Below, piece after piece: positions 28,474-37,496 of a DNA stretch of 59,735 bases. This DNA comes from Chloroflexota bacterium (GTDB taxonomy: Bacteria; Chloroflexota; Limnocylindria; P2-11E), in assembly GCA_005882765.1 (NCBI GenBank), contig VBDV01000113.1:1-59735 (forward strand), read 5' to 3'. The translations under genes and the position numbers were made by a program. Position 1 is the stretch's first letter; every line of letters starts with the position of its first letter. The notes under the pieces are model-generated. The model saw only the letters and a list, made by a program, of their open reading frames with translations, did no database searches and had not been told where the DNA came from.

Positions 28474-28755
28474 TTGACCAAGCGAGCGACGCGGCTGCGT
28501 ACGCCCGCCGACCTGCGTGCGCGTCTTTCGTCCTCCGCCGCGGATGCGCGCGCGTGGCGCGCGCTCACGCCATCCGCACGGCGGATCGCCGCGCACTGGA
28601 TCGACGGCGCGAGGCAGCCCGACGTGCGCAATTGGCGGATCGCTGATGTGCTCCGACGCGCGCATCGATACCAGCGGGGCGACGGACCTTTCTATCCGAG
28701 CGACCAGGAGCAGCACCTTCTGTCAAGGCGCGGGGCCGCAAGACGCGGCCGATGA
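28474..28755 (+). CDS. YdeI/OmpD-associated-like small protein
   Basis: WRALTPSARRIAAHWIDGARQPDVRNWRIADVLRRAH. Confidence 0.5.
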   Translation: MTKRATRLRTPADLRARLSSSAADARAWRALTPSARRIAAHWIDGARQPDVRNWRIADVLRRAHRYQRGDGPFYPSDQEQHLLSRRGAARRGR

Positions 28756-28848
28756 AAGGTTCTCATCATCGGCTCCGGTCCGATCACAATCGCCTCGCCG
28801 CTGAGTTCGACGACGCCGGATCGCAAGCCTGGCGTTCCTTCGGTCTGG

Positions 28849-28922
28849 CGGTCCCGACCGGATTCGAACCGGCGATCTCGTCCTTGACAGGGACGTATGC
28901 TAGGCCGCTGCACCACGGGACC
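28849..28922 (-). tRNA. tRNA-Asp (anticodon GTC)
   Basis: Minus-strand cloverleaf ggtcccgtggtgcagcggcctagcatacgtccctgtcaaggacgagatcgccggttcgaatccggtcgggaccg; G73; loop ctgtcaa. Confidence 0.95.
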
Positions 28923-28963
28923 GAACAGAAAAAGCGCGCTTTTGCGCTCTCCCCTCAGACCAT

Positions 28964-29009
28964 TATGAAGAAAAAGAGGCGGCGAGTGCGCTTCCTTTCA
29001 CTCGCCGCC
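28964..29009 (-). terminator. Rho-independent terminator of the lexA-dinB operon
   Basis: 11-bp stem ggcggcgagtg/cactcgccgcc; minus strand continues ctctttttcttc. Confidence 0.85.
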
Positions 29010-29033
29010 CCGCCGGTGTGGCCAAACTGATCG

Positions 29034-29456
29034 CTAGCTCGCCGCGAGGAGTCCCTCCCGCAACGGCGTTCCCCCAATGCGCACCTGCCGCACGACCTCG
29101 TTCGCGATCCGGCTCGTCTTTACGAGGCCGCTGAGCGCGAGGTCGAGACCGACCTCGCGAAGCTCCTCATATCCGAGCCCTCGATAGAGCTTGTTCGAGG
29201 CCACGTAGCACATCTCGTCGTACAGGAACGGCCAATCGACTGCCCGTCGTGACAAGCAAAACGAGATGAAATCGATCGCCACCTGAGCGATCCGATCTTC
29301 GGGCACCCCTTCCTTCCCCTTTGCCTTGTCGGCCTCGCGCATGATCGTCAGGTGGTCGTCCGCGAACAAGACGATCTGTCCACCAACTTCTCCACAGACT
29401 TCTCCACACGCTCGCGTGCGGCGGTCCACCGAGATATCCACAGATGTGATAGTCAT
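29034..29456 (-). CDS. Uncharacterised 140-aa protein coupled to dinB
   Basis: ATG at 29456 overlaps the dinB stop (ATGA); no family recognised. Confidence 0.7.
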   Translation of the reverse strand: MTITSVDISVDRRTRACGEVCGEVGGQIVLFADDHLTIMREADKAKGKEGVPEDRIAQVAIDFISFCLSRRAVDWPFLYDEMCYVASNKLYRGLGYEELREVGLDLALSGLVKTSRIANEVVRQVRIGGTPLREGLLAAS

Positions 29457-30658
29457 CGCGACCGGTGTCCGCTGAAGCGACGCCGCTCTTTTACCTCGCG
29501 TGCACTCGCGCGATCGAGCGCGCCGTCGCCGAAACGCGAGCGAACTGCATCTAACGCGGCGTTGAGCCGCGCGTGACGGGCGGCGTCGAATAATCCGAGC
29601 TGCTCGCCCGCGGTCACGCCCGAGACCGAAACGCCGATGAGCCGGACAGGGCTGGTTCGACCGCCTTCGCGATCCTGCGCAAGGGCGTCGCGAAGGAGCT
29701 GACGCGCGGTTCGATAGATCGTGACGTCGTCATCGGTTGGTTCACGAAGCGTGCGTTGACGCGTGCGGGTTTCGAACGGCGCGACGCGGAGCGTCATGGT
29801 GATCGTCCGCCCACGGAGGGTGTGATCGCGCAGGCGGCGACCGACTCCTTCCGCAAGGCGGAGAAGCGTCGACTCGATCTTCGCCGTGTCGAGCGTGTTC
29901 GCATCGAACGTATGCGAATGTCCAACGGATTTCGGCGTGTGCTCGCTCTGGACCTCGCCCTCGTCGATCCCGTTCGCGCGCTGCCAGATGTCCGTTCCGT
30001 GCTCCCCCAGGCGCGTCTCCAAGACCGACCGGTCGAAGGCGGCGAGCTGGCCGATCGTCCGGAGATCCCACCCCGCGAGCACTTCCCGCGTCCGCGGGCC
30101 GACGCCCCAAAGCCGCTCGAGGGGGAGTGGCGCGAGGAACGCCCCCTCGCCACCGGCGGGCACGATGACAAGGCCGTCCGGCTTCCGGAGGTCGGAACCG
30201 ACTTTCGCGCAGAGCTTGTTCGTGGCGACGCCGACCGAGACGACCAGTCCGCAGCGCTCCCGGACCGCCCGCTTGATCTGCGTGGCCATCGCGACAGCGC
30301 CGCCGAATAGATGTTCGGTCGCGGTGACGTCGAGGAAGGCCTCGTCGAGGGAGATCGGTTCGACCAGCGGTGTCTGCTCCTCGAATATCGCCATGACCGC
30401 GTCCGACGCTTCGACGTAGCGATCGAAGTTACCCGGCACGTAGATCCCGTCCGGGCAGAGCCGTCCAGCGATCGCGAGCGGCATCGCGGACCGGACGCCG
30501 AAGGCGCGTGCCTCGTAGGACGCGGCCATCACCACGCCGCGTTCGTTCGGGCCGTCGCCGCCGACGATCACCGGTTTGCCGCGGTACTCGGGATGGTCGC
30601 GCTGCTCGACCGACGCGTAGAAGGCGTCCAGGTCGCAGTGCAGGATGGCGCGCGTCAT
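29453..30658 (-). CDS. dinB: DNA polymerase IV (Y-family)
   Basis: ILHCDLDAFYASVEQRDHPEYRGKPVIVGG, SLDEAFLDVT, GVATNKLCAKVGSDLRKPDGL. Confidence 0.96.
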   Translation of the reverse strand: MTRAILHCDLDAFYASVEQRDHPEYRGKPVIVGGDGPNERGVVMAASYEARAFGVRSAMPLAIAGRLCPDGIYVPGNFDRYVEASDAVMAIFEEQTPLVEPISLDEAFLDVTATEHLFGGAVAMATQIKRAVRERCGLVVSVGVATNKLCAKVGSDLRKPDGLVIVPAGGEGAFLAPLPLERLWGVGPRTREVLAGWDLRTIGQLAAFDRSVLETRLGEHGTDIWQRANGIDEGEVQSEHTPKSVGHSHTFDANTLDTAKIESTLLRLAEGVGRRLRDHTLRGRTITMTLRVAPFETRTRQRTLREPTDDDVTIYRTARQLLRDALAQDREGGRTSPVRLIGVSVSGVTAGEQLGLFDAARHARLNAALDAVRSRFGDGALDRASAREVKERRRFSGHRSR

Positions 30659-31785
30659 GCGAACCGCACCCCCACCGTCGTCGCGTCCGGCGCCAGGAAG
30701 CGCAGAAGGTCGTGGCCCTCCGCCTCGACGGCAACGAGTTCCCGTGGCGGGAGCCGAGCGAACGGGGCGACGCGCAGGACTGCCTCGCCCTTCGCGCGGA
30801 TGAGGCCCCACGTCGCGGCAGCGAATCCATCCACCAGAACCACGGCCTCGACGATGCCGTTTTTGGCGTAAATCGCAGGCCGATGCGCCGGCGCGATCAG
30901 GCGATCCCGATGCTGGTAGGCGATGAGCAGCTCGTCGTAGCGCGGAAGGAAGCGCACCGGCGCCTTTACCGCGGAGCTGGGACGGATCGCGCGCGGCATG
31001 TCGTAAAGGATGCGCCCCGTTTCGTCCTTGAAGATCAGAAGCTTCGAGGCCGTGCCCTCGAGCGCGGGCCGCACTCGCGGCGGCGCTTGGCCCGCGAACT
31101 TCGCGACGTCAGCGAGTGTGACTGGGCCGAACGCGGAGACGCACCGACGCACGAGGATCTCGAGCGCGTCTTGCTCAGATGGTCGTTTGCCCCGTGAGAT
31201 CCAGTGGCGCGCGGCCACATAGGGAGCGTCGGTTCCGCCGTATTCCCAATGTCCGCCGGGTGGTGCGGTCACCAGATCGGCATGGGCGCTCACGAAGCGC
31301 CAGACGAGCCAGTTGAAGGGACCGCCGAGCGCTCCTCCGAGCCGCTCCCGGATGTGTTCGAGCACATCCTCCTTTGGACGGGGCGTGCGGGCGAAGGCGA
31401 TCGCCAGTGCGGCCACCTTCTTCGGGTCCACGCCCCTGCCGATCTGCAAGCGATTCCACGCGCCACGCTGGAGGTCCTGCGTCGCGACCGCGTAGGCATA
31501 GAAGTCCCGGGCCGAGACGAGATGAAGCGTGCCCCGCATGAGTCTCGCGCGGACCACGTCGTGCCGCTCGATCGCCGACCAGAGCTTCTCGCGTCGGAAG
31601 CCCGCCAGGCGCGACCAGAGTGCGATGTATGGAGAGGGCGACGATTGTGCCTGCAGTGCCGCGAGTCGCTCGATCGCGGGCACCACGCCGATGTCCGCCC
31701 GCTCGAGGAGGAGCTGTCGCGCGAGCATCGCGCGGTTGAGCTCGCGGAGCGTGAGAACGGCATGAGCGGTAGACGTCTTCGTCAT
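30655..31785 (-). CDS. Winged-helix DNA-binding protein, AlkZ/YcaQ-like (HTH_42)
   Basis: LTLRELNRAMLARQLLLERA…RLAALQAQSSPSPYIALWSRL (QAQ motif). Confidence 0.85.
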   Translation of the reverse strand: MTKTSTAHAVLTLRELNRAMLARQLLLERADIGVVPAIERLAALQAQSSPSPYIALWSRLAGFRREKLWSAIERHDVVRARLMRGTLHLVSARDFYAYAVATQDLQRGAWNRLQIGRGVDPKKVAALAIAFARTPRPKEDVLEHIRERLGGALGGPFNWLVWRFVSAHADLVTAPPGGHWEYGGTDAPYVAARHWISRGKRPSEQDALEILVRRCVSAFGPVTLADVAKFAGQAPPRVRPALEGTASKLLIFKDETGRILYDMPRAIRPSSAVKAPVRFLPRYDELLIAYQHRDRLIAPAHRPAIYAKNGIVEAVVLVDGFAAATWGLIRAKGEAVLRVAPFARLPPRELVAVEAEGHDLLRFLAPDATTVGVRFA

Positions 31786-32900
31786 CCGCGCACTCCGTGC
31801 GTTTTGGACTGCGGCGCGTAGAAACGGACGAGCTTTTCGCCCTCCTCGGCCAGAGCAGCGCGATCGGCCCGCGCGAGCGGTTTGAAGGGCCGGAGCTCGA
31901 GTACCGCCTCCTTCGGCCGAACGGCGATCGTCCACCGGCCGGCGACGAAGCCATCGACGACGAACGTGGTCCACACCTCGGCCGAGAAGATGACCTGCTT
32001 GCGGAAAGCCTCGGGGAGGATGCGCGTCCGCTCCGGCGCGGCGTGGCCGAGTAGCGCCGCGTCGAACCGTGCGAGGAATCGCACCGGTGCAGGCACGTCG
32101 GCGGCCGGTCGCGGGGCGCTGGCGAGGTCGATCAGGTCGCGTCCGCGCTCGTCGGTGAAATGTCGCAGGTCCGTCATCCGCGCGAGGGCCGCGCGGATGT
32201 TCGGAACGCGAACGCTGCTCCATGTCGCGATGTCGGCAACAGTCGCCGGGCCGAAGGCGCCGAGATGCCGCCGCACCACGAGGTCATACGCGGCATCAGG
32301 CTTGGGGGCCTTCCTGAGCTTTGCACGCGGCGCGACGTGCCGGGCCAGTTGCCGGTGGTCGAAATGCGCTCCCGTAGCGTCCCAAATGAGTCCGCTTGTC
32401 GCGACCGCGGCCCACGTGAACCAGTTCCGGAGCCTGGGGTTCCTTGCGGCACTCGGCGGAAGGTGGGCCGCGCTGAATTCCTCGATCTCGGTGCGGGTTC
32501 GGGGGGTCTTGGCCGCGAACGTCATGACCTTCTTATGCAGCCCCTCGAGATCAGCCAGTGCGGGGCCGCCCGGCGGGCGCCACGCGCCGAAGCGGCCTTC
32601 CATCGTCGCGAGCGAGTACGCCGGATACTCGCCTGCCGAGACAAGATGCAGCGTCGCCCGCATCAGGGTCGCTTTCACGACCTGCCCGCGGTCGATAGCA
32701 CGCGTGAGCTCGTCGCGCTTGAAGCTCGCAAGACGAGACCAGAGCGCGACATACGGCGACGGCGCCCACTGACCCTGAAGGCAGCCCAGACGCTCGACCG
32801 CGTCGACCACATCGATCTTCTGGCGTTTCAGCAGGAACTGCCGCGCCAGGAGCGCGCGATTCAGCTCACGAATGGTGAGCGAGGGAACGCGTAGCGGCAT
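31782..32900 (-). CDS. Winged-helix DNA-binding protein, AlkZ/YcaQ-like (HTH_42), paralog
   Basis: LTIRELNRALLARQFLLKRQ…RLGCLQGQWAPSPYVALWSRL (QGQ motif). Confidence 0.85.
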   Translation of the reverse strand: MPLRVPSLTIRELNRALLARQFLLKRQKIDVVDAVERLGCLQGQWAPSPYVALWSRLASFKRDELTRAIDRGQVVKATLMRATLHLVSAGEYPAYSLATMEGRFGAWRPPGGPALADLEGLHKKVMTFAAKTPRTRTEIEEFSAAHLPPSAARNPRLRNWFTWAAVATSGLIWDATGAHFDHRQLARHVAPRAKLRKAPKPDAAYDLVVRRHLGAFGPATVADIATWSSVRVPNIRAALARMTDLRHFTDERGRDLIDLASAPRPAADVPAPVRFLARFDAALLGHAAPERTRILPEAFRKQVIFSAEVWTTFVVDGFVAGRWTIAVRPKEAVLELRPFKPLARADRAALAEEGEKLVRFYAPQSKTHGVRG

Positions 32901-32912
32901 CGATCGACGAAG

Positions 32913-33524
32913 CTAGGACAGTTTGCGGATTACGCCGATGACCTTCCCTTGGATCTGCACATCCCGCGCGTAGATGGGGGACATGGCGCCGTTCGCGGGC
33001 TGCAGCCGGATACGGTCCTTCTCTTTGTAGAACCGCTTGAGCGTCGCGACATTGTCCTCGAGCACCGCGACGACGATGTCGCCGTCGCGCGCTGTGTTCT
33101 GCTCCTGCACGACGACGAAGTCGCCATCGTCGATGTGGTCCTCGATCATCGACTTACCGCGAACTTTCAGCACGAAGGTCTCGCGTCCGCGCCCCGCCGC
33201 GAGCTCGCTCGGGAGTCCGATGGTTTCGGAGCGGTCCTCGTAGGCGTGGATTGGCTGACCTGCGGCGATCTCGCCGACGACCGGAGCCTGCACCACCCGA
33301 CCGCCGTTCATGCCAGGGAGACTGAGGGCTCGTGACCGAGTGGCCTCCTTGTTGAGGCGCCCGTCCTTCTCGAGCTTGGTGAGGTGGTGATGAACGGCCG
33401 ATGTCGAGGCGAGCCCCACCGCCTCCGCGATCTCGCGCACGCTCGGGGGATATCCCCTTTCGGCGACGGCCTCGCGGATAAACGCCAGGATGCGGTCCGC
33501 CCGCTGCTGGTCTTGCTTTGTCAC
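32913..33524 (-). CDS. lexA: SOS repressor LexA
   Basis: RADRILAFIREAVAERGYPPSVREIAEAVGLASTSAVHHHL; peptidase core VRGKSMIEDHIDDGDFVVVQ; GTG start. Confidence 0.96.
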   Translation of the reverse strand: MTKQDQQRADRILAFIREAVAERGYPPSVREIAEAVGLASTSAVHHHLTKLEKDGRLNKEATRSRALSLPGMNGGRVVQAPVVGEIAAGQPIHAYEDRSETIGLPSELAAGRGRETFVLKVRGKSMIEDHIDDGDFVVVQEQNTARDGDIVVAVLEDNVATLKRFYKEKDRIRLQPANGAMSPIYARDVQIQGKVIGVIRKLS

Positions 33525-33544
33525 GCTTGTTCCTGAGGGTAACC

Positions 33545-33556
33545 GAACGGATGTTC
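33545..33556. promoter_or_regulatory. LexA-binding SOS box GAACggatGTTC
   Basis: Matches the GAAC-N4-GTTC class; 20 bp upstream of the lexA GTG. Confidence 0.8.
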
Positions 33557-33587
33557 AGTTGTCAAGCGCGCCCGTATTCTCCGCCCG

Positions 33588-34355
33588 ATGCCGCTCGATC
33601 CGGTCGTTATCCGGGACAACCTCTTGGACTACGGCGCGCGGACCTTCTGGGCCCTCATCGTGGCCGCGATCACCCTACTTATCGCGCGGGGCGTCCGCGG
33701 CGCGACGATGCGCATGCTCGCCCGCAATCGCGCCCAGGCGAACGTCACGATCCTTCTCGGCAACCTCGCGCAGCTCGTCATCATCACCGTCGGCATCCTC
33801 GCGATCGTCGCGATCTACACCCGCGACGCCTTCGGCTGGATCCTCACCTCGTTCAGCGTCGTTGGTCTGGTCATCGGCCTCTCGCTACAGGACATCCTCA
33901 AGAACTTCTTCGCCGGCGTATGGGTCCTGGTCGAGCGGCCGTTCCGGATCGGGGACGCGATAGAGGTCGCCGGATACAGCGGCTCGGTTGAGGAGATCTC
34001 CTTCCGCACGACGCAGCTGCGCACCGACGACGGTCGCGAGGTCATCGTGCCGAACGGCACGTTCATGACGTCCGCGGTCGTCAATCTCACCCGCTTCCCG
34101 ACCCGAAGAGCCTCGGCATGGCTCGTCCTCCCCGCGGACGAGAAGGCCGTCACCGCCGAGGACGTTCGCGCGGCGCTGCAGAAAGCCGAGGGGGTGTCGC
34201 CCGAGCCGCCGCCATCGGTCGAGCTGCGCAGCGTTTCCGACGGCAAAGCTCAGTACGTCGTTTCGTTCTGGGCTGCCAATCGCGATGCGGCCCTCGCTCC
34301 CGCCCTGCGCGCGCTTCGGGCACGGTTCCCGCAGGGAGAGGTCCACGTTGGCTAA
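33588..34355 (+). CDS. MscS-family mechanosensitive channel
   Basis: GLSLQDILKNFFAGVWVLVERPFRIGDAIEVAGYSGSVEEISFRTTQLRTDDGREVIVPNG. Confidence 0.95.
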   Translation: MPLDPVVIRDNLLDYGARTFWALIVAAITLLIARGVRGATMRMLARNRAQANVTILLGNLAQLVIITVGILAIVAIYTRDAFGWILTSFSVVGLVIGLSLQDILKNFFAGVWVLVERPFRIGDAIEVAGYSGSVEEISFRTTQLRTDDGREVIVPNGTFMTSAVVNLTRFPTRRASAWLVLPADEKAVTAEDVRAALQKAEGVSPEPPPSVELRSVSDGKAQYVVSFWAANRDAALAPALRALRARFPQGEVHVG

Positions 34356-34821
34356 CCGCATACGCGTTCCGAAGGACATGACCGAGGTGGTGGACATCGT
34401 CCGGCGCCTGCCGACGTACATCCGTCTGGTGTGGGCGCTGCTCCGTGATGGCCGCGTCCCCGCACAGCAAAAGCTCATCCTCGCGGGGATCGGCGCTTAT
34501 CTCTTCTTTCCGATCGATCTCATCCCGGATTTCGTCCCCGTCCTCGGCCAGCTGGACGACCTCGCCGTGGTACTGCTCGGCCTCGACCTCTTCATCCGCA
34601 GCGCGCCGCCGGACATCGTGGAGGAGCACCTGGCGAAGATCTCGCAGGACAAGGATCAGCTCAGCCGCGACATCGCCACGGCCGAGCGGCTCCTCGGAGA
34701 CCGTCTCGGCGACGTCCGCGATACTGTGGACAAATTCCGCACCCGGGGGGAGGGGCCCCCGATGGGGCAGGGGCCCCAGGGTCGTAAGGCGGCGGGTCGG
34801 AAGAAGAGGGAGAGCACATGA
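34348..34821 (+). CDS. DUF1232 (YkvA-like) protein
   Basis: LILAGIGAYLFFPIDLIPDFVPVLGQLDDLAVVLLGL; start uncertain (TTG 34348 or ATG 34378). Confidence 0.85.
   Translation: MANRIRVPKDMTEVVDIVRRLPTYIRLVWALLRDGRVPAQQKLILAGIGAYLFFPIDLIPDFVPVLGQLDDLAVVLLGLDLFIRSAPPDIVEEHLAKISQDKDQLSRDIATAERLLGDRLGDVRDTVDKFRTRGEGPPMGQGPQGRKAAGRKKREST
34744..34782. repeat. GC-rich palindromic element E1 inside the DUF1232 3' end
   Basis: aggggcccccgatggggcaggggcccc; shares ggggcaggggcccc with the element at 52097 (opposite orientation). Confidence 0.5.
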
Positions 34822-34997
34822 GCGACCGCGACTCCGGTCCCGGTTTCTTCGGCGTCATCGAGGCGCTGCTCGCGATCGTCGGCGCTCTCACGGTCATGGG
34901 CGTCCTCGCCGTCGCGGCGTCGGTGCTCGCCTGGGAAATGGAGCTGCGGCGCAGCGAGCAGGACACGGCGCTCGACGAGGCGTCCACCTCCTCCTAG
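34818..34997 (+). CDS. Small membrane protein, 59 aa
   Basis: ATGA overlap with the DUF1232 gene; MSDRDSGPGFFGVIEALLAIVGALTVMGVLAVAASVLAWEMELRR. Confidence 0.6.
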   Translation: MSDRDSGPGFFGVIEALLAIVGALTVMGVLAVAASVLAWEMELRRSEQDTALDEASTSS

Positions 34998-35003
34998 CTT
35001 CGC

Positions 35004-35450
35004 GTGCGCGTCATCCTCAAAGCGGAAGTCCCCGGTCTCGGCCGGACCGGTGACATCAAGGATGTCGCCGACGGCTATGCCCGCAACTACCTGCTGCCGA
35101 AGGGCCTTGCCATCGAGGCGACCGGCGGGGAGCTCAAGCATCTCGCCCAGGAACGCCAAGCCGAGCGAACGAAGAAGGATCGCGCGCATCAGGACGCCGA
35201 GGAGCTCGCGAGTCGTCTCGCCGAGGTCACGCTTGTGTTCCGGCTCAAGGCGGGGGAGCACGGAAAGACGTTCGGTAGCGTGACCGCAAAGGAGGTGGCC
35301 GAGGCTCTGAAGAAAGAGGCGAAGGCCGAGATCGACAAGACCAAGATCGTCCTCCACGAGCCGCTCCGGTCGCTCGGTATCCACAAGGTCGAGGTGCGTC
35401 TCCTGGCGGACGTCCGAGCTGACGTGACGATCGCGATCGAGCCGGCCTAG
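35004..35450 (+). CDS. rplI: 50S ribosomal protein L9
   Basis: MRVILKAEVPGLGRTGDIKDVADGYARNYLLPKGLA; GKTFGSVTAKEVAEAL. Confidence 0.97.
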   Translation: MRVILKAEVPGLGRTGDIKDVADGYARNYLLPKGLAIEATGGELKHLAQERQAERTKKDRAHQDAEELASRLAEVTLVFRLKAGEHGKTFGSVTAKEVAEALKKEAKAEIDKTKIVLHEPLRSLGIHKVEVRLLADVRADVTIAIEPA

Positions 35451-35453
35451 GCC

Positions 35454-37496
35454 GTGGCCCAAGCGCTTCGCCGGCCGGGGGTGCGCCTCGTCCTGACCAG
35501 CGCGACGCTGCTCTTTGTCGAGCTGGTGCTCCTGCGCTGGATCCCAGCCAACGTGACGTACATCGGTTTCTTCTCCAACTTCCTCTTGATGGCGAGCTTC
35601 CTCGGTATCGGCGTCGGGATCCTCTTCGGACGGCGTCTCGCGAACGCCGCGTGGTCACCCTTCCCGTTGCTGCTTCTGCTCGTCGTCGCCCTGATCCTCG
35701 GCGCGAAGCTGGACGTGCAGATCCGCGCGAGCGACGAGATCTTCTTCGGACTCGCGGAGAGCCACGCGGCCGACACGAACTTCCTGGTGCTCCCGCTCGT
35801 CTTCGTCCTCGTCGCCGCGGTGATGGGCGCGCTCGCGCTGCCGCTCGGCTCGCTCCTCCGCTCGATGCCCCCTCTCCGCGCGTACGCCCTCGATATCGCA
35901 GGGTCGATCGGCGGCATCGCGCTCTTTGTGGGCCTCTCCGTCCTGAGCTTGCAGCCGCCGGTCTGGTTCGGCGTCCTCGGAGCCCTGCTGGCCGGCCGCG
36001 CGCTCGCGTATCCGCTGAGCCGCTTCTCCATCGTCAACGGCGCATTCGTCATCGCGACCTGCGGACTCGTGATCGGCGCGACGGCCAGTGGCGATCTCTG
36101 GTCTCCCTACTACCGGATCAGCGTGCAGCGCCCGGCGGGATCGGATGCGACGATCTCGGTGAACGGGATCCCGCACCAGGCGATGCATGCGGTAGACATC
36201 GACCCGCCCGCGGCCGAGCCCTTCTACGATCAGATCTACCAGTGGTTTCCGGGCCGGAGCTTCGGGCACGCGCTCGTCGTCGGCGCCGGAAGCGGGACGG
36301 ACACGGCGTATGCCCTCGCCAACAAGGTCCAGGCCATCGACGCCGTGGAGATCGACCCGCGCATCCTGGAGCTTGGCGAGCGCGAGCATCCCAATCATCC
36401 GTACTCCGACCCGCGCGTCCGCGAGTACGTCGACGACGGGCGCGCATTCCTTCGGTCCAGCGGGGATCGCTACGACCTGATCGTGTTCGCCCTTCCCGAC
36501 TCGCTGACGCTCGTGAGCACGAGCGCGAACGTCCGCCTGGAGTCCTTTCTCTTTACGCGCGAGGCGTTCGCGAGCGCGCGCGACCACCTCGCGCCGAACG
36601 GCGTGTTCGTCCTCTACAACTACTACCGGCAGCCGTGGCTCCTCGCGAAGATCGAGGGAATGCTGACGGACGTCTTTGGGACCGAGCCGCTGGTGCGCGA
36701 GTACGACGCTCCGATTGGTTCCGCGGCGGTGCTCGCGGCGAGCCCCGGCGACCTTCAGGTGTCGGGTCAGGCGGCGCTCCTGAGCGCGGCGATCGCGAAC
36801 GACCGACCTGCCGCCGCGACGGATGACTGGCCCTTCCTCTATCTACGCGATCGTGTGATCGCGCCCTACTACATCCTTGCGCTCATCTTCGTCCTTCTGG
36901 TCGCCGGCATAGCGACCGTGCTCGCCGCGCGCCTCGTGTCCGCACCGATTGCGGCGTTCAGTCCGCACTTCTTCCTCCTCGGCGCGGCGTTCCTACTCCT
37001 CGAAACCCGGAGCCTCACCATGTTCAGCCTTCTGTTCGGCACGACCTGGACGGTCAACGCGATGGCCTTCGCGGCGATCCTTACCAGCGTGCTGCTCGCG
37101 ATCGGCGTGAACGCGATGACGAAGCCGCCGCGCGCGGTGCTCTACTCGGGTCTTGGGGTCACGCTCGTCATCGCGTATGTGCTCCCACCGTCGGCGCTGC
37201 TCTTCGATCCGGCGTGGCTCCGCTACCTCGCGGCGGCGGTTATCGCTTTTGCCCCGGTGTTCTTCGCGAACCTCGTGTTCACGGCGTCGTTCCGAGAAAC
37301 GCGGACCGCCGACATGGCGTTCGCCTCGAATCTCATCGGCGCGATGATCGGCGGCGTCCTCGAGTACGCCGCGCTCGTCACGGGTTACCAGGCGCTCCTG
37401 ATCATCATCGCCGCTCTCTACGTGGCGGCGTATCTCGCGGGTTCACGCGTCCGGCTCTTGGCGGATCGCCGCCTGGTCACGGCCGAGCCGGCTTAG
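35454..37496 (+). CDS. Membrane protein with fused spermidine-synthase-like methyltransferase domain
   Basis: Multiple TM helices flanking ALVVGAGSGTDTAYALANKVQAIDAVEIDPRILELG. Confidence 0.85.
   Translation: MAQALRRPGVRLVLTSATLLFVELVLLRWIPANVTYIGFFSNFLLMASFLGIGVGILFGRRLANAAWSPFPLLLLLVVALILGAKLDVQIRASDEIFFGLAESHAADTNFLVLPLVFVLVAAVMGALALPLGSLLRSMPPLRAYALDIAGSIGGIALFVGLSVLSLQPPVWFGVLGALLAGRALAYPLSRFSIVNGAFVIATCGLVIGATASGDLWSPYYRISVQRPAGSDATISVNGIPHQAMHAVDIDPPAAEPFYDQIYQWFPGRSFGHALVVGAGSGTDTAYALANKVQAIDAVEIDPRILELGEREHPNHPYSDPRVREYVDDGRAFLRSSGDRYDLIVFALPDSLTLVSTSANVRLESFLFTREAFASARDHLAPNGVFVLYNYYRQPWLLAKIEGMLTDVFGTEPLVREYDAPIGSAAVLAASPGDLQVSGQAALLSAAIANDRPAAATDDWPFLYLRDRVIAPYYILALIFVLLVAGIATVLAARLVSAPIAAFSPHFFLLGAAFLLLETRSLTMFSLLFGTTWTVNAMAFAAILTSVLLAIGVNAMTKPPRAVLYSGLGVTLVIAYVLPPSALLFDPAWLRYLAAAVIAFAPVFFANLVFTASFRETRTADMAFASNLIGAMIGGVLEYAALVTGYQALLIIIAALYVAAYLAGSRVRLLADRRLVTAEPA

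Noticed and set aside
28928-28948. agcgc-aaaagc-gcgct-ttttctg mini-hairpin between tRNA-Asp and the SOS operon
   Set aside because: Probably a second weak terminator or spacer; only a 5-bp stem, so weak on its own.
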